Part shown: piece after piece, positions 22,593-30,914 of the stretch
How positions within the stretch are numbered: position 1 is the stretch's first letter
Layout of the letters: the number at the start of each line of letters is the position of its first letter
IMG/VR virus record: IMGVR_UViG_3300028422_001962
Coordinates: 1 to 64,000 of that record
Direction: 5' to 3' (one strand)
From: a virus
DNA: 64,000 bases
Program-made: the position numbers and the translations under genes
Notes under the pieces: model-generated
What the model was told of the DNA's origin: nothing
Databases searched by the model: none
What the model saw: only the letters and a program-made list of their open reading frames with translations

Positions 22593-25332
22593 AGAACCTT
22601 ATTCGGCGAAATCATACTCCTATAACTCAAAATACATTGACAATCGCCTTGCCCTCCGTCCCCCTCAGAAGGAGAGCTTGGAGCGGTTCGCGCGGATTGT
22701 GGATATACTCTCCCTCTCAAAAACACCGAACTTGGATGAGGAACTCATAAAAATCCGTGAACTGTTCCCAACACTCACCAGTTTTGAGCGGGACTTTCCG
22801 TCGGTATGCTTCGCCCTTGCCACGGGCATAGGCAAAACTCGATTGATGGGCGCAATGATTGCCTATCTGCACTACGAGAAAGGTGTCAATAATTATTTTG
22901 TGATGGCCCCCAACCTCACGATTTATAAGAAGCTGAAAAACGACCTCGGTAACCCGAACAATGAAAAGTACGTGTTTCGAGGTTTAGATAAGTTCGTCAA
23001 CGCGCCACGCATTATCGATGGCGACAATTACGAAGAATTCCGTCAGATGTCGCTGTTTGAAGGCGGCGTTACCATCAACGTCTTTAACATCAGCAAACTG
23101 AACTCAGAGAGCGGACGGATGCGCCGCTTGCAGGAGGTTCTTGGGCAGTCTTATTTTTCGTATTTACAATCCTTGCCCGACCTCTGCATCTTTATGGACG
23201 AAAGCCACCACTACCACGCCGACAGAGGGTTTGACACCATAAACGAGCTTCACCCAGTCCTTGGTGTGGAACTTACCGCAACACCACAAATTCAAAAAGG
23301 CGCACGGAAGATCGATTTCAATAACGTGGTGTATGAATACTCTCTTGCTCATGCGCTGAACGACGGGCTTTACGTCAAAGTCCCCGCCGTATTCACTCGC
23401 CGGGATTTTCGCCATGAAGAATATACCCCGCAACAACTTGACCGCGAAAAACTCAACGACGGCATCCGTCTGCACGAAGAAACAAAAAGCAGACTGGATG
23501 TGTACGCTCGTACCCACGGCAAGTCCATTGTTAAGCCGTTTGTGCTTGTTGTTGCCAAAGATACAACCCACTCTCGGGAAATACGCGAGTATCTCACTTC
23601 GGATGCTTTCTTTCATGGATATTACAAAGATAAGGTATTGGAAATCAACTCGGCACAGCGCGGCTCGGAAAAGGACGAGAACATAGAGCTGCTACTCTCG
23701 CTTGAGTTGACCACCAATGTAATCGAAATCGTCATTCACGTCAATATGCTCAAGGAGGGCTGGGACGTGACGAACCTCTATACCATTATCCCTCTCCGCG
23801 CTTCGGCATCCGAAACACTCACGGAACAGACCATTGGGAGAGGTTTGCGTTTGCCTTATGGTCAGAGAGCAGGAGTGGATGAGGTTGACAGACTCTCTAT
23901 CGTCAGTCACGACCGTTATCAGGCGATTGTAGACCTTGCTAAAGACCCGAACTCACTTGTCCGTAAGATTTACTACATTGAGGAACAAGAACTTCCCGAA
24001 AGCGAAGACGGGCGCGAAACCGTACCTCTTCCGACAGTTTATGACGCGTTGACCTCCGGCGAGAGCTTCACACAACAGTTGGCGTTTACCCTGCGTGAAA
24101 CGGCGACGGACGAATACAAAGCTGAAAAAACGCCCGACCAGACGATGCTTATCGCAAGCATTGTCCAAAGTATAACCGCTAAAACGGTGGTCGAGGTTAA
24201 CAGGCAGGTTCGGAATATTAATGCCATTAATGATGAACAAACGCGCAAATGGGTGCATGGCAGTATTGTTACGCAAGCCATACAGCAACTTCCCGAATTT
24301 GGGCTAAAAGAAGAGGACTTAACAGCAGTTGTCACGAAAGCAATCGAAACTTGTGCCCAAGCCCTCACAGAAAACGTCATTCCGATACCGCAGTCAGTCG
24401 TTCAGCCCCATACCGAAGTTAAGCGTGGATTTTATGACTTCACGCTTGATACGAGCCGTATGCGTTGGCATCCGTCCGACGACACACTCCTCGGCACGGA
24501 ACTCATGGAGGGCGGCGAAACCTTTACGCTGGAAACAGGAACAGTTGCATTTGCAAAGATTGATACAGTGGAAAATGAGATTGTCCGACATATTATCGTC
24601 CATGATAACGTGGACTACGCAACTTGTTCAGACCTCATCTATTCACTTATCACAGATGCCAAGCGGCACTTTTTGTCGTACTTGAATGATGAGGAAACGG
24701 AAAAAGTCATGCGCGATCGGCAGCGCACCATCGCTGAAATCATCTACGCGCAGATGAACGAGCATTTTTATAAAGAGGAAGTCAGCTATAGGGCAGCCAA
24801 TATGCGCCCATTCACAAGGATTGAACCGAGTTTCGGCGGCAAGTTTAAATCGGATGAGATATATGACTTGCGGACGCCTATGGCGGCATCTGATGTGAAG
24901 TCCAAGATATTCAGCGGATTTAAAAAAGCAGGTCATACGCTGTACAAATTCGACAGTGACACGGAGCGAACTTTTGCAGTCGTGCTGGAGAACGATAATG
25001 CCGTTCTTCGTTGGTTGCGTCCCGCGCCGCGTCAGTTTAACATCTACTGGGGACAAGGCGGCGCGAGCCGTTATGAGCCAGATTTCATTGTTGAGACCGC
25101 CGAAACAATTTATATGTGCGAACCGAAAGCGAGCAACAAGATGCGAGATGCGGACGTGCTTGAAAAGCAGGAAGCCGCAGAAGAATACTGCCGCGCCGCC
25201 AGTGAATTCAACACCGAAAACGGCGGTAAACCGTGGAAGTATGTTCTTATTTCTCACGATGAAATCCGACCGCAGTCGAGTTTTACTTATCTCGCAAAAC
25301 AAGCTTCGCACGAGCAGTTATCGATAGAGTAG
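22585..25332 (+). CDS. res: Type III-like restriction subunit (Res), SF2 helicase-nuclease
   Basis: 915 residues. ATGIGKTRLM (79-88) is motif I, MDESHHYHAD near 204 is motif II (DESH), VELTATP motif III, and TEQTIGRGLRLPYGQRAG motif VI. The C-terminal end carries a PD-(D/E)XK-like nuclease: YEPDFIVETAETIYMCEPKA (about 829-850), with D and E-x-K in family spacing, the Lys preceded by Pro. This matches type III Res. With Mod it should cut DNA lacking the Mod methyl mark. Overlaps mod by 8 bp; 25 bp to sbcD. Confidence 0.92.
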   Translation: MLREPYSAKSYSYNSKYIDNRLALRPPQKESLERFARIVDILSLSKTPNLDEELIKIRELFPTLTSFERDFPSVCFALATGIGKTRLMGAMIAYLHYEKGVNNYFVMAPNLTIYKKLKNDLGNPNNEKYVFRGLDKFVNAPRIIDGDNYEEFRQMSLFEGGVTINVFNISKLNSESGRMRRLQEVLGQSYFSYLQSLPDLCIFMDESHHYHADRGFDTINELHPVLGVELTATPQIQKGARKIDFNNVVYEYSLAHALNDGLYVKVPAVFTRRDFRHEEYTPQQLDREKLNDGIRLHEETKSRLDVYARTHGKSIVKPFVLVVAKDTTHSREIREYLTSDAFFHGYYKDKVLEINSAQRGSEKDENIELLLSLELTTNVIEIVIHVNMLKEGWDVTNLYTIIPLRASASETLTEQTIGRGLRLPYGQRAGVDEVDRLSIVSHDRYQAIVDLAKDPNSLVRKIYYIEEQELPESEDGRETVPLPTVYDALTSGESFTQQLAFTLRETATDEYKAEKTPDQTMLIASIVQSITAKTVVEVNRQVRNINAINDEQTRKWVHGSIVTQAIQQLPEFGLKEEDLTAVVTKAIETCAQALTENVIPIPQSVVQPHTEVKRGFYDFTLDTSRMRWHPSDDTLLGTELMEGGETFTLETGTVAFAKIDTVENEIVRHIIVHDNVDYATCSDLIYSLITDAKRHFLSYLNDEETEKVMRDRQRTIAEIIYAQMNEHFYKEEVSYRAANMRPFTRIEPSFGGKFKSDEIYDLRTPMAASDVKSKIFSGFKKAGHTLYKFDSDTERTFAVVLENDNAVLRWLRPAPRQFNIYWGQGGASRYEPDFIVETAETIYMCEPKASNKMRDADVLEKQEAAEEYCRAASEFNTENGGKPWKYVLISHDEIRPQSSFTYLAKQASHEQLSIE

Positions 25333-25357
25333 ACACTTCTAAGGAGGGAGTTGCCAC

Positions 25358-26500
25358 ATGAAATTTTTTCACTTATCCGACCTGCATCTCGGTAAGCGTG
25401 TCAACGAGTTTTCCATGCTGGAAGACCAGTGGGACATCCTGCAAAAAATTGTTGTGCTTGCCAAAGAGAATAAACCGCATGCCATCCTCATCGCAGGTGA
25501 TGTCTACGATAAAGCTATGCCCATTGTAGAGGCCGTCCAACTATTGGATAGATTTCTTGTTTGGCTCAACGAACTGGGAATTGCGGTGTTTATAGTTTCC
25601 GGCAACCACGACAATGCTGAGCGTGTGGCGTTCGGCGCGGAATTGTTGAAAAACAGTAACGTGCATATTGTGCAGTCGTATAATGGCAAAATGAATCCTA
25701 TAACTCTCTCCGACAGATATGGCGATATCAATATCTGGATGCTACCGTATCTCAAGCCGTCCCTGGTCCGCAAGCACTTTCCTGACAGGGATATAACTAC
25801 ATACTCGAACGCCGTATCCGCAGCTTTGAGCAATGCGAATCTTGACACTTCAGTAAGAAATGTGCTGATTGCCCACCAGTTTGTTACCGGGGCAGTTACA
25901 AGCGAATCTGAAGAAATCTCTGTCGGTGGTTCGGAGAATGTGGATGGCTCGGTTTTTGATGGGTTTGATTACGTTGCATTAGGGCATATTCACCGTCCAC
26001 AGCAGATCGGTCGAGAAACCCTTCGATACAGCGGAACCCCGCTCAAATATTCGTTTTCGGAAGCAAGCCATACAAAATCTGTGACAGTCGTTGATATGGA
26101 TGTCAAGGGCAAGATAAAAATCACTGAATTGCCGCTTGTACCGCTCCGTGATATGCGTGAAGTTCGCGGCACATACAACGAGATTATGAACCGTAACAGC
26201 TACCGGGGTACGAACACGGAGGACTATATCCATATTGTGTTGACAGATGAGCACGATGAGCCGGATGCGATGTCAAAACTGCGAAACGTCTACCCTAACC
26301 TGATGCGCTTGGAGTACGATAACAGACGAACACAGGCAGCGAGTTCTCTCGAAACGGTAGCGTCCACGGAAAAGAAAACGCCATCTCAGTTATTCGGGGA
26401 ACTGTTCGAAATGCAAAACGGACAGCCGATGAGTGAAGAGCAATCAAAATATGTAACAAGCCTATTCAACGAAATCTGGGAGGAGGTGTCGAACTCATGA
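25358..26500 (+). CDS. sbcD: SbcD nuclease subunit (Mre11 family)
   Basis: 380 residues. Metallophosphoesterase motifs in order: HLSDLHLGK (D8, H10), IAGDVYD (D48), SGNHDNAERV (N83, H84), LIAHQFVTG, and YVALGHIHRPQ. Full-length for SbcD, with the C-terminal capping domain. It forms the SbcCD complex that opens hairpins and trims blocked DNA ends. The ribosome site is AAGGAGGGAGTTGCCAC. The operon position (25 bp after res, overlapping sbcC by 4 bp) is unusual: sbcDC normally stand alone in the chromosome. Confidence 0.95.
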   Translation: MKFFHLSDLHLGKRVNEFSMLEDQWDILQKIVVLAKENKPHAILIAGDVYDKAMPIVEAVQLLDRFLVWLNELGIAVFIVSGNHDNAERVAFGAELLKNSNVHIVQSYNGKMNPITLSDRYGDINIWMLPYLKPSLVRKHFPDRDITTYSNAVSAALSNANLDTSVRNVLIAHQFVTGAVTSESEEISVGGSENVDGSVFDGFDYVALGHIHRPQQIGRETLRYSGTPLKYSFSEASHTKSVTVVDMDVKGKIKITELPLVPLRDMREVRGTYNEIMNRNSYRGTNTEDYIHIVLTDEHDEPDAMSKLRNVYPNLMRLEYDNRRTQAASSLETVASTEKKTPSQLFGELFEMQNGQPMSEEQSKYVTSLFNEIWEEVSNS

Positions 26501-29265
26501 GACCTCTCAAACTGACCATGTCTGCCTTTGGCTGTTATGCAGACAAACAGACCGTTGATTTTCAAACGCTTGGCAATGAAGGGCTATACCTCATTACTGG
26601 TGATACTGGAGCGGGAAAAACAACCATATTCGATGCCATTACCTTCGCACTCTACGGGGAAACAAGCGGTGACAACAGGAAAGCAGAAATGCTGCGTAGC
26701 AAGTACGCACAAGAGAATGCAGAAACCTATGTTGAGCTTTCATTCCAATACCATGATAAGGTCTACCTTATCAAACGTAATCCGGCTTATGTGCGGGCAA
26801 AGCAACGTGGTGAAGGCACAACAGAGGAAAAGGCTGATGCCGAACTGCACCTACCAGACGACCGCATTGTGACGAAACTTAGAGAGGTCAACACCAAGGT
26901 CGAGGAAATACTCGGTATCAACCGTGAGCAGTTTGTCCAGATTGCGATGATAGCACAGGGTGAATTTCTGAAAGTCCTTCACGCCAGTACCGAAGACCGA
27001 ATCGAGATATTCCGTAAGATTTTTTATACGGACGCCTACAAAACATTTCAAGACAGAGTTAAGAAGGACGCGAACGGACTCGTTGCAGAAATCAAAGAGC
27101 AACGGCGCGGTTACGACTTTAGCCTCGGTAATGTTCAAGTAGATGCGAACGACGAAGAAAACACGCAAAAACTCTCCGATGCCAAGTCTGGGCTCTTATT
27201 GGCGGGTGATGTCATCGAATGGCTTACACTAATTATTTCTGCCGACGATGAAGCATTCTCCGCAAATGAGAAATTGTTGGAGAAAGTGGGCGTCAAACTG
27301 GCTGAAATAAACCAGAGGGTCGGGCAAGCCGAGCAGGATAAGAAAGCGCGTGACGCTTTAAAAGCTGCGGAAGACCGTCTCCCTTCTGAAATGGCGGCTC
27401 AGAATGAAGCTGAATCCGTTTTAAACGCGGAAAAAGCTAAACAGCCTGAATACGAGTCCGTAAAAACTCAAATTTCTGAAATAGAGCGGTCGTTGACTAA
27501 ATATCAGGAACTGCAAAATCTTATCGATTCGATAAAGTTAAACGAGGAAAAGTTATCTGTCGAAAAGCAAAATGCCGATAACTTACAAAAGAAACAAACC
27601 TCCGATACATCTGCGCTTAAGACCGCAAAAGAGGAACTCAAGTCTTTAGTGGATGCCGAAGTCATAGCCGAAACATTGCGTAGCCAACAAGGAAAGCTGA
27701 CCACAAAGCAGAGCAGTATTGGTTCGTTAACCGCTTTGCTCGAAGGTTATAGCAGACTGCTTTCTGAACTCAAAGCGGCACAAGACGATTACACCGAAAA
27801 GTCTACAATTGCAAAGACTAAGCGGGATGGATATGAAACTCTTAACAAGGCGTATCTCGATGAGCAAGCGGGGATATTGGCAGTAGAACTGAAAGATGGA
27901 CAACCCTGCCCAGTCTGCGGTTCTACCGAGCATCCTGATCCTGCGGTTTTATCTGTTAAGGCTCCTACAAAGGCGGAACTTGATAAGGCAAAGAAGGCCG
28001 CTGAGGCTGCAGAATCAGAAATGACTACTGCCAGTGGCTTGGCAAGCAACTTGAACGGGCAAAGCGGTACTAAGCGAGACGAAATCATAACCGCTGCAAC
28101 GACGTTATTGGGAGAAATCTTGTTCGATAATATCCCGTCGGTTTTGGAGAGTGCGTTAACTGAGGTCAAAACAGGACTTGCGGAAGTCAATGAGAAACTC
28201 GCCGAGCAAGAGAAAAGAATAGCTCGAAAAAAGGAACTTGAAGAAGCGATACCTACTTCCGAGAGTAACCTTATTAAAGTCGGCGAGGCTCTTGGTAAGT
28301 CCAAAGAACAAGTCGCTGCACTGACCACGCAGATTGACGCCGACAGCAAAACAAGGGACAAGCAGGCAGCGGAACTCAAATTTAAGAATGAGGCAGATGC
28401 CAAAGCGGAAATCACCGCTCTCAGCACCAAAAAGAAAGGCTACGAAGATGCCCTCCAAACCGTCCAGACCGCATATGATACAGCAAAAACGAAAGTGAAC
28501 GGCACAGCAACGGAGATACAAACATTGCAAGCACAGCTTGGTGATTCACAACCTTTGGATTTGGATGCACTAAAACAAGAAAAAGGCACTATTGAAAGCA
28601 CACAGCGTGGATTGGGCGAAATCAACCGTGTTGTCGGCACACGAAAGTCTGTCAACCAAACTGCGTTGAACGACATTAACAAAACGGCTAAAGCCATCAT
28701 GGAGCTCGAAGTTCGTTACAAGTGGTTGAAAGAAATTTCCGACACAGCAAACGGAGATATTAGCGGCAAAGAAAAAATCAAACTGGAAACCTATATCCAA
28801 GCAGCGTACTTCGACAGGATAATTGCGCGGGCAAATATTCGCCTTCTTCAGATGTCAAATAGCCAGTTCGAGTTAAAGCGGCGAGATGTAAGCGGCAAGC
28901 AGGGACAAAGCGGCTTAGACTTGAATGTCATTGACCACTACAATGGTACAGAACGCGATGCAAAAACGCTCTCAGGTGGTGAGTCGTTCATCGCCTCTCT
29001 GTCGCTTGCACTTGGTCTTTCGGATGAAATACAGAACAATGCTGGAGGCATACGTCTTGATTCGATGTTTGTTGATGAGGGCTTCGATTCATTAGATGAT
29101 ACGAAACTGTCACAATCAATACAGGCGTTGATGAGTATATCGCAGACCAATCGCCTTGTTGGGATAATATCACATGTTACTGGGCTTGATGAAAAAATAG
29201 GTCGCAAAATCGTCGTGATCAAAGACCGTACGGGTGGTAGCAGAGCCGAAATACTGGTGGGATAA
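26497..29265 (+). CDS. sbcC: SbcC ATPase subunit (Rad50 family)
   Basis: 922 residues. Walker A GDTGAGKTTIFDA (35-47), long coiled-coil arms, the zinc hook CPVC at 471-474, ABC signature TLSGGESFIASLSLALGLSD, and Walker B LDSMFVDEGFDSLDD. All parts expected for SbcC are present. The start overlaps the sbcD stop (ATGA). As part of this operon it may supply end processing for DNA cut by Res, or recognise phage replication intermediates as SMC-like subunits do in other defence systems; that is inference. Confidence 0.95.
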   Translation: MRPLKLTMSAFGCYADKQTVDFQTLGNEGLYLITGDTGAGKTTIFDAITFALYGETSGDNRKAEMLRSKYAQENAETYVELSFQYHDKVYLIKRNPAYVRAKQRGEGTTEEKADAELHLPDDRIVTKLREVNTKVEEILGINREQFVQIAMIAQGEFLKVLHASTEDRIEIFRKIFYTDAYKTFQDRVKKDANGLVAEIKEQRRGYDFSLGNVQVDANDEENTQKLSDAKSGLLLAGDVIEWLTLIISADDEAFSANEKLLEKVGVKLAEINQRVGQAEQDKKARDALKAAEDRLPSEMAAQNEAESVLNAEKAKQPEYESVKTQISEIERSLTKYQELQNLIDSIKLNEEKLSVEKQNADNLQKKQTSDTSALKTAKEELKSLVDAEVIAETLRSQQGKLTTKQSSIGSLTALLEGYSRLLSELKAAQDDYTEKSTIAKTKRDGYETLNKAYLDEQAGILAVELKDGQPCPVCGSTEHPDPAVLSVKAPTKAELDKAKKAAEAAESEMTTASGLASNLNGQSGTKRDEIITAATTLLGEILFDNIPSVLESALTEVKTGLAEVNEKLAEQEKRIARKKELEEAIPTSESNLIKVGEALGKSKEQVAALTTQIDADSKTRDKQAAELKFKNEADAKAEITALSTKKKGYEDALQTVQTAYDTAKTKVNGTATEIQTLQAQLGDSQPLDLDALKQEKGTIESTQRGLGEINRVVGTRKSVNQTALNDINKTAKAIMELEVRYKWLKEISDTANGDISGKEKIKLETYIQAAYFDRIIARANIRLLQMSNSQFELKRRDVSGKQGQSGLDLNVIDHYNGTERDAKTLSGGESFIASLSLALGLSDEIQNNAGGIRLDSMFVDEGFDSLDDTKLSQSIQALMSISQTNRLVGIISHVTGLDEKIGRKIVVIKDRTGGSRAEILVG

Positions 29266-29275
29266 GGAGATTTCT

Positions 29276-30601
29276 ATGTTTTACTGGAAAGGCAAGACTG
29301 AAAACAATCTGACATTGACTGAAGAACTGCTTTCATGTGGCTCAATTAAATCAATTCAAATAGCCACAGCTTTTATCTCCGCCGAAGGTGTTGCAATTGT
29401 GCGTCAACTCCTGGAGAAGTATCAGCTTTCAAAGGAACGCATCTTGCTCTATTTATCCGAGCAATTCTCGTCCGACAAACCGGGGGATTTGCTTGAACAG
29501 TTATTTGAAATTAGCACTGTAAAGGTTTTGTTTGACCAGAGCTTTCACGCCAAGGTGTTCTTGCTTTCCGGAGTAGAAACCAAACTTATTTATGGCTCGT
29601 CGAATTTAACGGCGGGCGGTTTTACCCGAAACATGGAATTTGATTATATTGGAATACCCTCCAAAGAAGAATTAGAGAAAGTCCTTGAATTTTTCAGATA
29701 TTGCGACAGGCTTTCAACTGCGGTCAGCAGTGAAGTGATAACTTACTATAAGGAACTGCAACCTGCACTTGATGAGTTAAATCAAACACAGTGGTTTCTA
29801 AAAAAACGTCTTACTGGTTTTTCTAAAAAAGAAGATCCATTTCGTGAAGATGATTATGATTTGTCAGACAGCTACTTTTCTTTTGAGGACTACGAGACAT
29901 TTTTTTCACGCAACGCTCAAAGTAACGATGCCCAAATCCGCCACCGTAGATTAAGCGTTCAACAAAAAATGCTTGCTGTCCACCAAATGATATACCCTAA
30001 AATTAGAAGTCTTGGTATTGCACATCATAAACGAGAGAAAAATATCACTTCAACCGTCGAACCAAACATATATAACCACCATTCCGTGGGCTGGATTGGC
30101 GTTCGGTACGGGAAATTACCGCATGAGATTGACTGGCTTAACGCTGGACGCGAAAGTGATGACGATGCTTATGGCTTCCAAAAGCATGGTTGCTTACAAT
30201 TCAGCATCAACAGTGGTGGGTTTGATATAAATCTGTTTTTAGCAGTTCGAAATGATGCGATAGACCGCATGAAACTCAGTGAGCATCAATTTAAAATGCT
30301 GTTTGAACAGCGCCCGCAGATTGAAACTGAAATGAGAAACCTTGTGGGACACGGCTTTGAATGGCGAATAGAAAATGGGGCAGAACCCTTTCGAGTTGAT
30401 AACGACCCAGTCGAAAATTTCTGTGACTGGTTTAAGGTCAATGACTCGGATGGATACGAATCATATTTGATAAAATATTACGAGCCAGGCGATCCGATAT
30501 TAAAAAGCAAAGAGAGCATTTCCGCTGAGGTTATTCGTGTCATGACGATGCTCCAACCACTATATGACACTATGGTATGGCGGCCGCTGAAAAAGTCGTA
30601 G
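29276..30601 (+). CDS. Phospholipase D-like (HKD) nuclease family protein
   Basis: 442 residues from the ATG at 29276, with AAGGAGATTTCT; an earlier in-frame ATG at 29234 overlaps sbcC and has no site. One HKD-like motif: FHAKVFLLSG (H91, K93) then YGSSNLTAGGFTRNMEFD (N110). The PLDc_2 fold with a single motif works as a dimer, as in the restriction enzyme BfiI. The C-terminal 250 residues are not recognised. It is 10 bp after sbcC. Probably a nuclease of the system; PLD/helicase combinations are common in defence operons. Confidence 0.8.
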   Translation: MFYWKGKTENNLTLTEELLSCGSIKSIQIATAFISAEGVAIVRQLLEKYQLSKERILLYLSEQFSSDKPGDLLEQLFEISTVKVLFDQSFHAKVFLLSGVETKLIYGSSNLTAGGFTRNMEFDYIGIPSKEELEKVLEFFRYCDRLSTAVSSEVITYYKELQPALDELNQTQWFLKKRLTGFSKKEDPFREDDYDLSDSYFSFEDYETFFSRNAQSNDAQIRHRRLSVQQKMLAVHQMIYPKIRSLGIAHHKREKNITSTVEPNIYNHHSVGWIGVRYGKLPHEIDWLNAGRESDDDAYGFQKHGCLQFSINSGGFDINLFLAVRNDAIDRMKLSEHQFKMLFEQRPQIETEMRNLVGHGFEWRIENGAEPFRVDNDPVENFCDWFKVNDSDGYESYLIKYYEPGDPILKSKESISAEVIRVMTMLQPLYDTMVWRPLKKS

Positions 30602-30914
30602 GAGAAAGAATCAAATACCAACATGCGGTAAAAGTATCAACCTATTTTTGTTGGATGGAAAACCGATGGGGTGCATTGCATGCACTCTTGTCATCTGGAC
30701 TGGTGTAGTGTATTGAATTGCATAGGAAACTGACGGACACTGCAGGTTCGGTGTTTGAAGATAAGGAGCAAGGTCTCACTCGAAGTGCAAGACGAAACCA
30801 ATGACGGTTTCTCGCAGTAGGCTGTGCGGTCGGCGCCTGAAAACTGCCGGACGCTGCGGGTGCGTCAGAGCGGATTTGAGAAATTAAGCAATTGCAGTAC
30901 AGGAGGAAAGTTCA
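30602..30914 (+). other. 313-bp intergenic region with direct repeat and hairpins (possible ncRNA or leader)
   Basis: No gene. An imperfect repeat (ACTGACGGACACTGCAGGTT at 30729-30748 and ACTGCCGGACGCTGCGGGTG at 30842-30861, 16 of 20 identical) lies about 113 bp apart. Hairpins include GTGCAT-tgc-ATGCAC near 30671-30685 and GAAACC-aatgac-GGTTTC near 30794-30811. No U-tract terminator and no clear promoter. The gap interrupts an otherwise tightly packed operon. Confidence 0.4.

Noticed and set aside
18125-30601. DISARM, BREX or Druantia
   Set aside because: Helicase, methyltransferase and PLD genes recall DISARM, but drmA/drmB-type genes are absent and Res plus SbcDC are present; BREX (PglX/PglZ/BrxC) and Druantia markers are not seen.
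30602-30914. Retron or CRISPR-like array
   Set aside because: Only two imperfect repeats with unrelated spacing and no reverse transcriptase or cas gene in the window.
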